Source: Chloroflexota bacterium
GTDB taxonomy: Bacteria > Chloroflexota > Limnocylindria > P2-11E
Assembly: GCA_005889405.1 (NCBI GenBank)
Contig: VBFY01000026.1
Coordinates: 1 to 40,535 of the forward strand
Length of the DNA stretch: 40,535 nt
Direction: 5' to 3'
Shown here: one piece after another, positions 8,297 to 15,386 of the stretch
Numbering within the stretch: the first letter of the stretch is position 1
How the letters are laid out: every line of letters begins with the position of its first letter
Translations under genes and position numbers: made by a program
The notes under the pieces: generated by a model
Database searches by the model: none
What the model was told of the DNA's origin: nothing
Seen by the model: only the letters and a program-made list of their open reading frames with translations

Positions 8297-9969
8297 CGCC
8301 CGAACAGCCGGGCGAAGAAGCCGACCGGCTGCGTCGTGCCGTCGGGGGCCTCGGTGCGGTCCACGACGTCGGTGGAGCGGCGTCCGTAATTCGCGTCGGA
8401 TGCCACGCGCATCGACTCGGAGGTGTACGGGATGCTCGAGCGCACGATGCTGCCCTTGCCCGGCTCGCTGCGGACGACGAGCTGTCCGCCCGCGGCCTCT
8501 GCGCGCTCACGCATGCCGACGACGCCAAAGTGTCCGCGGTCCTCGGCGCCCCGGAACGTCTCGTCGACGTCGAAACCCTTGCCGTCGTCCTCGACGGTCA
8601 CGACGACGCCGTCCTGGTCGTACAGGAGGGCGACCTTCGCGGTGGTCGCACCTGCGTGCTGCGCGACGTTGCGCAGCGCCTCGCCGACGATGCGGATGAT
8701 CGCGCGCTCCACCGCCGCATCGAGGGCGCGCGATTGGCCGCTCTCTTCCATCTGCACGTGCAGGCCGGTCTGCCGTCGCAGGTCGTCGACGAGCCGACCG
8801 AGGGTCACGGGTAGGTTCAGGCCGCCCGTCTCGCTCTGACGCAGAGCGGTCATGTACTGGCGGACGTCCATGAGCGTCGCCCGAGCGTCGCGCGACGCCT
8901 TCGCGAGCTGGGGCCCAAGGAGCGCGGGATCTTTATCGAGCGCGCGCTGGCAACCCTCGAGCGCAAGCACAACACCGGTGAGCTCCTGCGCGAGGCCATC
9001 GTGTAGCTCCTGTGCGATCTTCCGTCGCTCGGCCGAGACGCCCTGGTCGACGACGTCGGTCGATGTCGATCGCGCCAGTAGTCCCACGAGGTATTCGCCG
9101 ACACTGGCGCTGAAGTCCTCGTCCTCTTCCGAGTACGGACCCGACGCGCGCGCGGTCACGAGTACGCCGAGCGCGCCGATGGGCGTCACGAGGAAGTTCG
9201 CGCTCCGTGGCGGCATCCATGCCGGCGTGGTCCGCAGCTCGCTGAGCGAGCCCCGCGCGGCGCGCTTTTCACGCAGGACCGTCGCGAGCACGGTGTCCGC
9301 TTCGTCCACCGGCGCCTCCGACGTTCCCGTGTCGTAGCCCGTCCCCGCGCGCAGGCGCAGCTTGTGCTCCGAGAGCGCCCAGATCCCGACGGCGTCGTGA
9401 CCGAGCGCACCCGCGAGCATCATCGCCGCGCCATCGAGATCGCTCTGCACGTCCGTGCCGAGCGTCGCGAGCCGCGAGAGCTCGAAGAGGACCATCGCCT
9501 GTTTCCGATCGTCTTCGGCCTGATCGAGGCGCGCCTGGATCTCCTGAGTCGTCTTGCTGCTGCGCCAGAGCGCGTTCGCCTCGGCGAGCTCGATGCCCGC
9601 GAGCTCGGCGAGCCGCGTGAGCGTCGGCATGTCGTCGTCGCGGATGTCGCGGCCCGCGACGAACGCCGCAAGCGCGCCCGCGATCTGATCACGCCAGACG
9701 ATCGGCGCCGCAAGCAGGGTCTGCGCTTCGCGCCCGTCGGCAAGTTGCAGAGTGCCGTTCTGGACCCGCTCGGTCGAGCCCGTCTGCACGACGCGGACAA
9801 GGGCCTCGCCCGCGGGACCATCCCAGCTGCTCTGGGGGATGTTGTGCGACACGTAGGTGGAGAGACCCGACTGGCCCGGCAGGACAATGGCGATGCCGTC
9901 GACGTGACCGAGCGCCGCGAGGTGCGCAAGGCGCGCCGACCAGAAGTCGGCGCTGGACCTGCTGCTCAA
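8293..9969 (-). CDS. GAF-domain sensor histidine kinase (NarL-partner, HisKA_3 type)
   Basis: 558 residues from a TTG at 9969, with aagggg five bases upstream; no earlier start fits after the preceding stop at 9990. There is no membrane segment, so it is a cytoplasmic sensor. Two GAF-like domains occupy roughly 10-135 and 155-300. The dimerisation and phosphorylation region has RRKIAQELHDGLAQEL with H323, the HisKA_3 form that pairs with LuxR-type regulators. The ATPase domain shows the N-box (IVGEALRNVAQHAGA), the G1 box (VEDDGKGFD) and the G2 region (GVVGMRERAEAAGG). It phosphorylates the regulator encoded immediately downstream. The ligand of the GAF domains is unknown. It is transcribed 20 bp behind the coiled-coil gene. 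Confidence 0.93.
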   Translation of the reverse strand: MSSRSSADFWSARLAHLAALGHVDGIAIVLPGQSGLSTYVSHNIPQSSWDGPAGEALVRVVQTGSTERVQNGTLQLADGREAQTLLAAPIVWRDQIAGALAAFVAGRDIRDDDMPTLTRLAELAGIELAEANALWRSSKTTQEIQARLDQAEDDRKQAMVLFELSRLATLGTDVQSDLDGAAMMLAGALGHDAVGIWALSEHKLRLRAGTGYDTGTSEAPVDEADTVLATVLREKRAARGSLSELRTTPAWMPPRSANFLVTPIGALGVLVTARASGPYSEEDEDFSASVGEYLVGLLARSTSTDVVDQGVSAERRKIAQELHDGLAQELTGVVLALEGCQRALDKDPALLGPQLAKASRDARATLMDVRQYMTALRQSETGGLNLPVTLGRLVDDLRRQTGLHVQMEESGQSRALDAAVERAIIRIVGEALRNVAQHAGATTAKVALLYDQDGVVVTVEDDGKGFDVDETFRGAEDRGHFGVVGMRERAEAAGGQLVVRSEPGKGSIVRSSIPYTSESMRVASDANYGRRSTDVVDRTEAPDGTTQPVGFFARLFGR

Positions 9970-9989
9970 ACCTTCCCCTTCCGCGTCGC

Positions 9990-12290
9990 CTAGGCGATGG
10001 ACGCTTCGCCCTCGATCCGGAACTCGAGCACGTTGCGTGTACCGGACACGAGACGCAGTTGCGGCTCGTCGATCACGCCCAGCCCACTGGCGAACTCCTC
10101 CGTCGTCATAGGAGAACGCAGCGCCACGGTGAGTGTCGCTATGCCGCCTCGGAAGTCGCGGACGTACAGAGACCGCACGGTTGGTAGCGACTGGATACGC
10201 CGCTCGACCTCGACCAGGCGGGCGAAGGACCGGACCGGCGAAAGCACCAGTTGAAGGTCGGTCAAGGGGGCTCCGGCATCCAGCCTCGCCGGAGGTATTT
10301 CGCGGCCCTCGAGGGCTCGGAGGGGCGGCGGGACCGGCTGCGCGGCGGCCGCAGCGCGCGCCGCGGCGGCGCGTCGCTCGCGCTCGGCCTGGAGCTCGGC
10401 AGCCATCTTTTCGGCCGCTGCCTGCTCCGCCATGGCTCGCTCGGCGGCGGCACGCTCGGCCGCGGCTCGCTGAGTGGCGGCATGCTCGGCAGCGGCGCGT
10501 TCGGCGGCGGCACGCTCGGCCATCGCCTGTTCCGCGGCGCGTTGCGCGGCCGCGCTCTCCGCGAGCGCTCGCTCTGCTTCGGCGCGACGCTGTGCCGCGG
10601 CGCGCTCCGCCTCGGTCCGCTCCAGGCGCGCGCGCTCGGCGGCGGCCTGCTCCGCTGCGGCGCGAAGCTCCTCCTGTGCTCGCCGCTCTTCGGCCGCACG
10701 GCGCTCCTGGATCGCGCGATCCATCGCGGCCCGTTCTTCAGCGGCCCGTCGTTCTTCTGCGGTGCGGCGCTCAGCCGCGGCGCGGCGCTCTTCGTCGGCG
10801 CGTCGTTCGTCTTCCGCTCGTCGCTCCGCGGCCGCGCGCTCTTCGGCGGCGCGACGCTCCACCGCGACGCGCTCTTCTTCCGCGCGACGCGCTGCCGCGG
10901 CTTGCTCGACCGCGGCGCGTTCCGCGGCCGCGCGCTCGGCGGCGGCGCTTTCGTCGCTGGCGCGCTGTTCTTCTTGCGCGCGCCGCTCCATCGCGACCTG
11001 GCGTTCCTGGATCGCGCGCTCGAGCGCCGCGTACTCGGCCGCGGCACGCTGCTCTTCTTCTGCGCGCCGCTCTTGAGCGAGACGCCGCTCCTCCGCGGCG
11101 CGCTCCGCCGCGGCGCGATCCTCGGCGGCGCGTCGTTCGTCGAGCTCTCGCGCTTCGGCGGCCGCGCGGCGCTGCTCGGCGGCACGTTCCGCGGCGGCGC
11201 GCTCCTCGTCCGCGCGCTCTTCCGCCGCGCGACGATCGGCCGCGGCCCGTTCGGCTGCGGCGAGTTCCTCCGCCGCGCGTCGCTCTTCTTCGGCGCGCCG
11301 CTCTTCGGCGAGGCGACGATCTTCCGCCGCGCGTGCTTCCGCTGCGCGCATTTCGGCGGCGACGCGCTCCGCTTCCGCGAGCCGCGCCTCCTCCGCCGCG
11401 CGCCGCTCTTCCGCGACGCGTGCTTCCTCCGCAACGCGTGCTTCCTCCGCAACGCGTGCTTCTTCCCTGAGGCGTGCTTCCTCGTCGGCCGCGCGCCGTT
11501 CTTCCGCAGCGCGCATCTCCGCCGCCTCGCGCTCTGCCTCGATGCGTCGCGCTTCGCCCGCGATCCGTTCTTCTTCCGCCTGCTGCGCCAGCGCGGCATG
11601 GTCGACGACGGGGAAGATCTCTTCGTCTTCGAGGACCGCGAACGCCTCGTGATCTTCGACCTCGTGCGCTTCCTCGACCACCGCCTCGTCGTCCTCGAAC
11701 GGCTCTTGTGGCGTTGGTGCTTCAGCGACCTGGGAGGCGGCCGCGACGGCCTCGTCGACCGTCGGCCAGGGTTCCTCGATGCGAGGTGCAGCGTGTGGAG
11801 CCGCGGCCGGCGCGTTCTGCTCGAACGGCGTGGACGGTGTGCGACGGTATTCGACGATCAGCTCTTCGAAGAGACCACGCAGCGCATCGGACGCCGCGGC
11901 GCGCAGCTCGGGAGCGCTCGAGTCGATCGCGGCGTGGCGTACGAGCGGCGCGATAGTGCCGCGGCGCTGCTGAGCGATGTCGTCCTGCAGCTGATCGTGT
12001 TCCTCGCGCAGACGCTCGATCTCTTTGAGGAGCATCCGACGTTCTTCGCGGGCCTGCTCGAGGATCTGGGATGCCGTCGTCTCCGCGCGCTCCCGGATCT
12101 CGTATGCGGCGCGCAGGGCGTTCGCGAGCGCCTCCTGGGCGGTGGCGTCGTACTCCTCGTAGATACCCACCCGGCGCTGGGCGGCCTCAAGGTCGGACTG
12201 AAGGTGCGCGACGCGCTTGGAGAGCTCGGCCACCCGCAAAGACAGGGCGGCGACGACGTCGTTCGAGCTATTCACGCGGCCTTCGGCCAA
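9990..12290 (-). CDS. Long Ala/Glu/Arg coiled-coil protein with C-terminal alpha/beta domain
   Basis: About 766 residues from TTG 12290 (aaaggcgg 6 nt upstream) or 761 from GTG 12275. The open frame extends further upstream, but that part is antisense to the divergent gene. The N-terminal ~110 residues (from SSNDVVAALSLRVAEL to LREEHDQLQDD) resemble the helical head of DivIVA-like proteins. An acidic linker (~150-250) follows. Then come ~430 residues of AEERRAAEERAAAER-type sequence, a predicted continuous helix or coiled coil. The last ~90 residues, after a PVPPPL hinge, form a globular alpha/beta domain (LVLSPVRSFARLVEVERRI, then RGGIATLTVAL) that resembles the C-terminus of the divergent gene at 12352. 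It may be a scaffold or polar/cytoskeletal protein. It leads the two-component genes and may be in one transcript with them. Confidence 0.75.
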   Translation of the reverse strand: MAEGRVNSSNDVVAALSLRVAELSKRVAHLQSDLEAAQRRVGIYEEYDATAQEALANALRAAYEIRERAETTASQILEQAREERRMLLKEIERLREEHDQLQDDIAQQRRGTIAPLVRHAAIDSSAPELRAAASDALRGLFEELIVEYRRTPSTPFEQNAPAAAPHAAPRIEEPWPTVDEAVAAASQVAEAPTPQEPFEDDEAVVEEAHEVEDHEAFAVLEDEEIFPVVDHAALAQQAEEERIAGEARRIEAEREAAEMRAAEERRAADEEARLREEARVAEEARVAEEARVAEERRAAEEARLAEAERVAAEMRAAEARAAEDRRLAEERRAEEERRAAEELAAAERAAADRRAAEERADEERAAAERAAEQRRAAAEARELDERRAAEDRAAAERAAEERRLAQERRAEEEQRAAAEYAALERAIQERQVAMERRAQEEQRASDESAAAERAAAERAAVEQAAAARRAEEERVAVERRAAEERAAAERRAEDERRADEERRAAAERRTAEERRAAEERAAMDRAIQERRAAEERRAQEELRAAAEQAAAERARLERTEAERAAAQRRAEAERALAESAAAQRAAEQAMAERAAAERAAAEHAATQRAAAERAAAERAMAEQAAAEKMAAELQAERERRAAAARAAAAAQPVPPPLRALEGREIPPARLDAGAPLTDLQLVLSPVRSFARLVEVERRIQSLPTVRSLYVRDFRGGIATLTVALRSPMTTEEFASGLGVIDEPQLRLVSGTRNVLEFRIEGEASIA

Positions 12291-12351
12291 CGTGGACCGC
12301 CTTTCTTCCTCGCCTCTCCCCGCTTGCGGCCCCAGCGTACACAATTCAGAG

Positions 12352-12951
12352 GTGGCGAAGAAGGACAAGAAGTCCAAGGACCAGGAAGCGCCCGTCGACC
12401 TCGCGGCGCGCATCGGCGCACGCCCCGAGCCGCCGCCGACCGTGCCCCCCGCGCCGCCCCAGAAAGCGCCTCCACCGCCGTCCCGTCTCGACGCTCCACT
12501 GCCGCCGCGCCGCAGCGAAGAGCGGCCGCGCGAGGAGCGTTCGCGTGCGGCGACGCCCGCTCCGGCGCCGAAGTCTGCGCAAGATCCGGGCTCGATGGAA
12601 TGGCCGTCGCCGATCCCGCCGATCGACGAGCGCATCGAGCCCGCGATCCCGTCCACGCGAACGCCACCCGGTCCGGGTGAGACTGATCTCGTAGTGACAC
12701 CGCTCCCGACGCCCGATGACTGGCACCGCTTCGAGCTCGCGCTGCGGCGTGTGCGCGGAGTGGGCCAGCTGAAGACGGAGTACTACCGACACTCGGTCTT
12801 GAAGGTACGCGTCAGCTTCACTGGCGCGGATCGCCTCGCGCATCTGCTTCGTGCCGGCCTGCCCGGCTATCGCGTGCGCGTGATAGGCGAGGATCGCAAG
12901 ACGCTGCAGATCCTCGTCGCTTCGGAATCGGACGAACGCAGACCGGGCTGA
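12352..12951 (+). CDS. Basic/proline-rich protein with C-terminal alpha/beta domain
   Basis: 199 residues from GTG 12352. The N-terminus is lysine-rich (MAKKDKKSKDQ), followed by ~100 residues of Pro/Ala/Arg-rich disordered sequence. The C-terminal ~85 residues form a compact domain (ETDLVVTPLPTPDDWHRFE, then LKVRVSF and LQILVAS). Its pattern of strands, helices and a TP/SP turn parallels the C-terminal domain of the divergent coiled-coil protein. A possible -10 (tacaca, 12338-12343) lies 8 bp before the GTG and there is no separate Shine-Dalgarno, so the mRNA may be leaderless. I do not recognise the domain by name; a ferredoxin-like fold is a guess. The shared domain and 61-bp divergent spacing suggest the two proteins act together. 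Confidence 0.7.
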   Translation: MAKKDKKSKDQEAPVDLAARIGARPEPPPTVPPAPPQKAPPPPSRLDAPLPPRRSEERPREERSRAATPAPAPKSAQDPGSMEWPSPIPPIDERIEPAIPSTRTPPGPGETDLVVTPLPTPDDWHRFELALRRVRGVGQLKTEYYRHSVLKVRVSFTGADRLAHLLRAGLPGYRVRVIGEDRKTLQILVASESDERRPG

Positions 12952-12977
12952 GCGTCGTGCATACGGTGCATAGCCTC

Positions 12978-12983
12978 TAGACT
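12978..12983 (+). promoter_or_regulatory. Probable -10 element of a leaderless gene
   Basis: tagact ends 6 bp before the GTG at 12990, so transcription would begin at or next to the start codon. There is no Shine-Dalgarno in the gap. No convincing -35 hexamer is visible. Confidence 0.4.
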
Positions 12984-12989
12984 CGCTCA

Positions 12990-14273
12990 GTGAGCTCAGA
13001 CCTCGAGCGTCGCGCGAAGCGCGTCCTTTCACCGCTCCCGGGCCGATACACCTGGCTGCCGCTCGACCGCGGAGAGGGAAGCTGGCTCATCACCAAGGAT
13101 GGTCGCCGCGTTCTCGATCTCACCTGTGGCATCGCGGTCACGAACGTCGGGCACGCGCATCCGAAGGTCGTCCGAGCGATCAGCGAGCAGGCCGCGAAGC
13201 TCCTGCACATCTCGACCGGCGTCGCGACATACGAGTCGAATGTCGCGCTCGCCGAGGCTCTGGGAACGGTGACGCCGCGCGGCCTCGATACCGTGTTCTT
13301 CGGGAACTCCGGCGCGGAGGCGGTCGAAGCGTCGATCAAGCTCTCGCGTCAGTACACGAAGCGCCAGGCGATCATCGCGTTCCGCGGCAGCTTCCACGGA
13401 CGCACCGCCGGCGCGCTCACCGTCACGACCTCGAAGGCCTCGTATCGCCTCGGCTACGGCGCGATGTTGCCCGAGGTCTACATCGCACCGTATCCGTACG
13501 CGATGACGTGTCCGATCAAGCCCGCCCACGACATGGAGGTTTGCGCGGAACACTGCCTCGCGGAGCTCGAGACGATGTTCGAGCATGAAGTGCCGCCGGA
13601 GCATGTCGCGGCGATCCTCATCGAGCCCGTGCTTGGCGAGGGCGGCTATGTCGCGCCGCCGAGCTCGTTCCTGATGGCGCTGCGTGAGATCGCGACCCGC
13701 ATCGGCGCGCTGCTCGTGATGGACGAGGTGCAGACCGGATTCGGCCGCACCGGCGCGTGGTTCGCGACGCAGAAGCACGGTGTCGATCCCGACATCCTCG
13801 TCCTCGCGAAGGCGCTCGGCGGCGGCTTGCCGCTCGGGGCGATCGTGACCTCGCGCGCGATGCAGGAGAAGTGGATCTCGGGGACGCACGGCTCGACCTT
13901 CGGCGGCAATCCTGTGTCATGCGCGGCGGGTCTCGCCACGTTCGAGATCATCCGAGACGAAGGACTGGTCGCCCGCGCGGAGCGCCTGGGCGAGCTGATG
14001 GTGAAGGAGCTCGCGCCGCTGCGATCGGATCCGCGCGTTCGCGAGATCCGACGGTTCGGTGCGATGGTCGCGGTCGAGTTCGATGCGAAGGCCACTGCGA
14101 AGGCCGCGATCGCCGGAGCGCTCGAGCGCGATGTGTTGCTGATCACCTGCGGCGCGCACGATCAGGCAGTGCGCTTCATCCCGGCCCTCAACATCTCCGA
14201 GGACGACCTGCGGCGTGGCGTCCGCGCCCTTGTCGAGGCGCACCAGAGCGCAGGGGTGGCGACCCCCGCCTGA
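12990..14273 (+). CDS. Class III aminotransferase, probably 4-aminobutyrate type
   Basis: 427 residues, the usual length for GABA and acetylornithine aminotransferases. It is a PLP enzyme that moves an omega-amino group to a 2-oxo acid. Visible features are GNSGAEAVEASIKLSRQYT (cofactor phosphate binding), FRGSFHGRTAGAL, the acidic motif VMDEVQTGFGRTG, and the Schiff-base lysine K274 in LVLAKALGGGLPLGAIV, followed by HGSTFGGNPVSCAAGLATFE. The substrate-binding details resemble GabT-like enzymes more than ArgD, and a separate LysJ/ArgD is present at 31581, so a GABA or related omega-amino acid role is preferred. Start GTG 12990 follows the -10-like tagact and looks leaderless. Confidence 0.9.
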   Translation: MSSDLERRAKRVLSPLPGRYTWLPLDRGEGSWLITKDGRRVLDLTCGIAVTNVGHAHPKVVRAISEQAAKLLHISTGVATYESNVALAEALGTVTPRGLDTVFFGNSGAEAVEASIKLSRQYTKRQAIIAFRGSFHGRTAGALTVTTSKASYRLGYGAMLPEVYIAPYPYAMTCPIKPAHDMEVCAEHCLAELETMFEHEVPPEHVAAILIEPVLGEGGYVAPPSSFLMALREIATRIGALLVMDEVQTGFGRTGAWFATQKHGVDPDILVLAKALGGGLPLGAIVTSRAMQEKWISGTHGSTFGGNPVSCAAGLATFEIIRDEGLVARAERLGELMVKELAPLRSDPRVREIRRFGAMVAVEFDAKATAKAAIAGALERDVLLITCGAHDQAVRFIPALNISEDDLRRGVRALVEAHQSAGVATPA

Positions 14274-14275
14274 CA

Positions 14276-14325
14276 CCGGGCTGATCCCGCCCGGGACGGC
14301 CTTCGCACACCAAATGTCAGCCCGG
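14276..14325 (+). other. Mutually exclusive inverted repeats after the aminotransferase gene
   Basis: The segment ccgggctga (14276-14284) can pair perfectly in part with gcccgg (14289-14294) or fully over 9 bp with tcagcccgg (14317-14325). No T-tract follows either hairpin. It lies between the aminotransferase stop and the response-regulator gene and may be a weak or Rho-assisted termination or processing site. Confidence 0.4.
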
Positions 14326-14391
14326 ATTAAGCCTTCGTTCAGCGTCGTCCGCATCTTCCTCGCGTTGTTACAGCGTCGGGGGAGGTAGGCG

Positions 14392-15114
14392 ATGCAGGTA
14401 CCCGGCACGGCGCTGCTCGTCGAGGACGATCCTCAGGTCGCCGCTGCGCTGCGGAGCCATCTCGCGCGCGCGGGCTTCACCGTCCACGAAGCGCGCAGCG
14501 AACGAGATGCCGTGCGCCGGGTCGAGGAGGTCGCGCCGGATGTCGTCATCCTCGACCTCGCGCTGGAGAACGGCGGAGGCACCGAAGCGTGCCGACGCAT
14601 CCGCGAGTTGCCGTCCGTAGGAGACGTGCCGGTGCTCGTGCTCTCGGCCGAATCGGATGTGACGACCAAGCTCGCGCTCTTCGAGCTTGGCGCCGACGAT
14701 GTCGTCGCGCGCACGTGCGATCCAACTGAGCTCATCGCGCGCGTCCGCGCGATCCTGCGTCGTGGCGCGGATCGCCAGACCGTCCGGCGCATCGGTCCAC
14801 TTCGCATCGCGCTTGCGACCGGTGACGCATGGCTTGCCGAACGCCAGCTCGAGCTGACGAACGGCGAGCGCGCTGTGCTCATCGAGCTCGCCCGCGCGTA
14901 CCCCGGTCTCACATCACGAACGGTGCTCGATCGGAGACCAGATCAAGAGCGCGACGTGAGCTCGAACGTGACGGAAGTCCTCGTGGCCCGCCTGCGTCGC
15001 AAGATCGCGATGGCCGGTGGTGGCGTGGAGATCCACGCGATACGTCGCTCCGGTTACGTACTCCGACCTATGACCGCAGTGGCGGATATTTCCGGGAGCG
15101 TCCACTCTCGGTAG
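14392..15114 (+). CDS. Orphan OmpR-like response regulator with atypical receiver
   Basis: 240 residues from ATG 14392, with ggggagg at 14379-14385 as ribosome binding site. The receiver domain (1-120) keeps the acidic cluster EDD (11-13), phospho-acceptor D55 (VVILDLAL) and the switch Ser in LVLSAESD. The conserved Lys-Pro after ADD is replaced (DDVVARTCDP instead of DDYVTKPFDP), so normal phosphorylation chemistry may be impaired. The C-terminal ~100 residues form an OmpR-type winged helix (LTNGERAVLIELARA, VTEVLVARLRRKI, RRSGYVLRP). No kinase gene is adjacent. It could bind DNA constitutively or respond to another signal. The next gene, nrdJ, has its own promoter 59 bp downstream. Confidence 0.85.
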   Translation: MQVPGTALLVEDDPQVAAALRSHLARAGFTVHEARSERDAVRRVEEVAPDVVILDLALENGGGTEACRRIRELPSVGDVPVLVLSAESDVTTKLALFELGADDVVARTCDPTELIARVRAILRRGADRQTVRRIGPLRIALATGDAWLAERQLELTNGERAVLIELARAYPGLTSRTVLDRRPDQERDVSSNVTEVLVARLRRKIAMAGGGVEIHAIRRSGYVLRPMTAVADISGSVHSR

Positions 15115-15172
15115 CGGCCCAGCGGGCAACGGCTTCGACACGTGCTTGCAATTCGCTGATGACACTTCAGTC

Positions 15173-15201
15173 TTGACACGCCCATTTCACGGGCGTAGGT
15201 T
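15173..15201 (+). promoter_or_regulatory. Sigma-70-type promoter of nrdJ with palindrome in the spacer
   Basis: ttgaca (15173-15178) matches the -35 consensus exactly. A 17-bp spacer is followed by taggtt (15196-15201) as -10. The spacer is filled by cgccc-N7-gggcg (15179-15195), an inverted repeat that extends one pair into the hexamers. A repressor bound there would block RNA polymerase, so it is a candidate operator. It does not resemble the NrdR box as I know it. Transcription would begin near 15208. Confidence 0.7.
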
Positions 15202-15216
15202 CAACCACCCCACAGG

Positions 15217-15243
15217 TTGTGGCGCCAGGGCGGACCGCCACAA
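15217..15243 (+). promoter_or_regulatory. Hairpin at the start of the nrdJ leader RNA
   Basis: ttgtggcg (15217-15224) pairs perfectly with cgccacaa (15236-15243) around an 11-nt loop. It lies ~10 nt from the predicted transcript 5' end, so it may protect the RNA or be part of a regulatory fold. It does not fit the cobalamin riboswitch consensus. Confidence 0.6.
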
Positions 15244-15259
15244 GGTGTAGGGGATTGAG

Positions 15260-15335
15260 AGAAGGAGGGCTGCATGACCGTCCTGATGCGCGCCCTGGGG
15301 ACCCAAAGCGCTCAGGTGGTCGTCCTCCTCCTTCT
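15260..15335 (+). promoter_or_regulatory. Complementary Shine-Dalgarno and pyrimidine tract in the nrdJ leader
   Basis: agaaggagg (15260-15268), the ribosome binding site of the upstream ORF, is perfectly complementary over 9 nt to cctccttct (15327-15335), which lies inside that ORF; G-U pairs can extend it on each side. The same pyrimidine tract can pair, with one G-U, with the nrdJ ribosome binding site aaggggg at 15374-15380. A ribosome translating the ORF would melt either duplex. This is the geometry of translational attenuation, but its function is inferred. Confidence 0.5.
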
Positions 15336-15375
15336 TACCGCGTCACACCGCGTACCGGCCGTCTCGGCCCGTTAA
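15274..15375 (+). CDS. Putative 33-residue nrdJ leader peptide
   Basis: ATG 15274 is preceded by aaggagg (15262-15268), the strongest ribosome binding site in the window, at 5 nt spacing. The frame runs 33 codons to TAA 15373-15375: a start MTVLMRALGTQSAQ, then a hydrophobic run VVVLLLLT and a tail ending PAVSAR. The TAA overlaps the purine tract aagggggg (15374-15381) that serves as Shine-Dalgarno of nrdJ, whose ATG lies 11 nt after the TAA. A terminating ribosome would cover or hand over the nrdJ site, so translation of the two is probably coupled. It may be a regulatory leader rather than a functional protein. I recognise no family. Confidence 0.6.
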   Translation: MTVLMRALGTQSAQVVVLLLLTASHRVPAVSAR

Positions 15376-15386
15376 GGGGGGTTCTC

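Noticed and set aside
12291-12656. N-terminal extension of the coiled-coil protein to 12656
   Set aside because: It is antisense to the coding region of the divergent gene and has a Gly/Arg/Ser-rich random composition; TTG 12290 has a ribosome binding site.
10251-12680. 809-codon open frame on the plus strand, antisense to the coiled-coil gene
   Set aside because: It is an effect of the GCG/GAG/CGC-rich coiled-coil codons read in reverse. The product is low-complexity Arg/Leu/Gly sequence with no family feature, and the minus-strand gene has a proper head, linker and tail domain.
15201-15386. Cobalamin riboswitch in front of the B12-dependent nrdJ
   Set aside because: Expected for this gene, but I cannot find the B12 box or the conserved core in the leader. 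The visible structure is a hairpin, an upstream ORF and Shine-Dalgarno pairing.
15219-15386. N-terminal extension of nrdJ from GTG 15219
   Set aside because: The extension is Arg/Gly/Pro-rich, has no family match, and overlaps the leader hairpin and leader ORF. ATG 15387 has its own ribosome binding site and the family's usual start.
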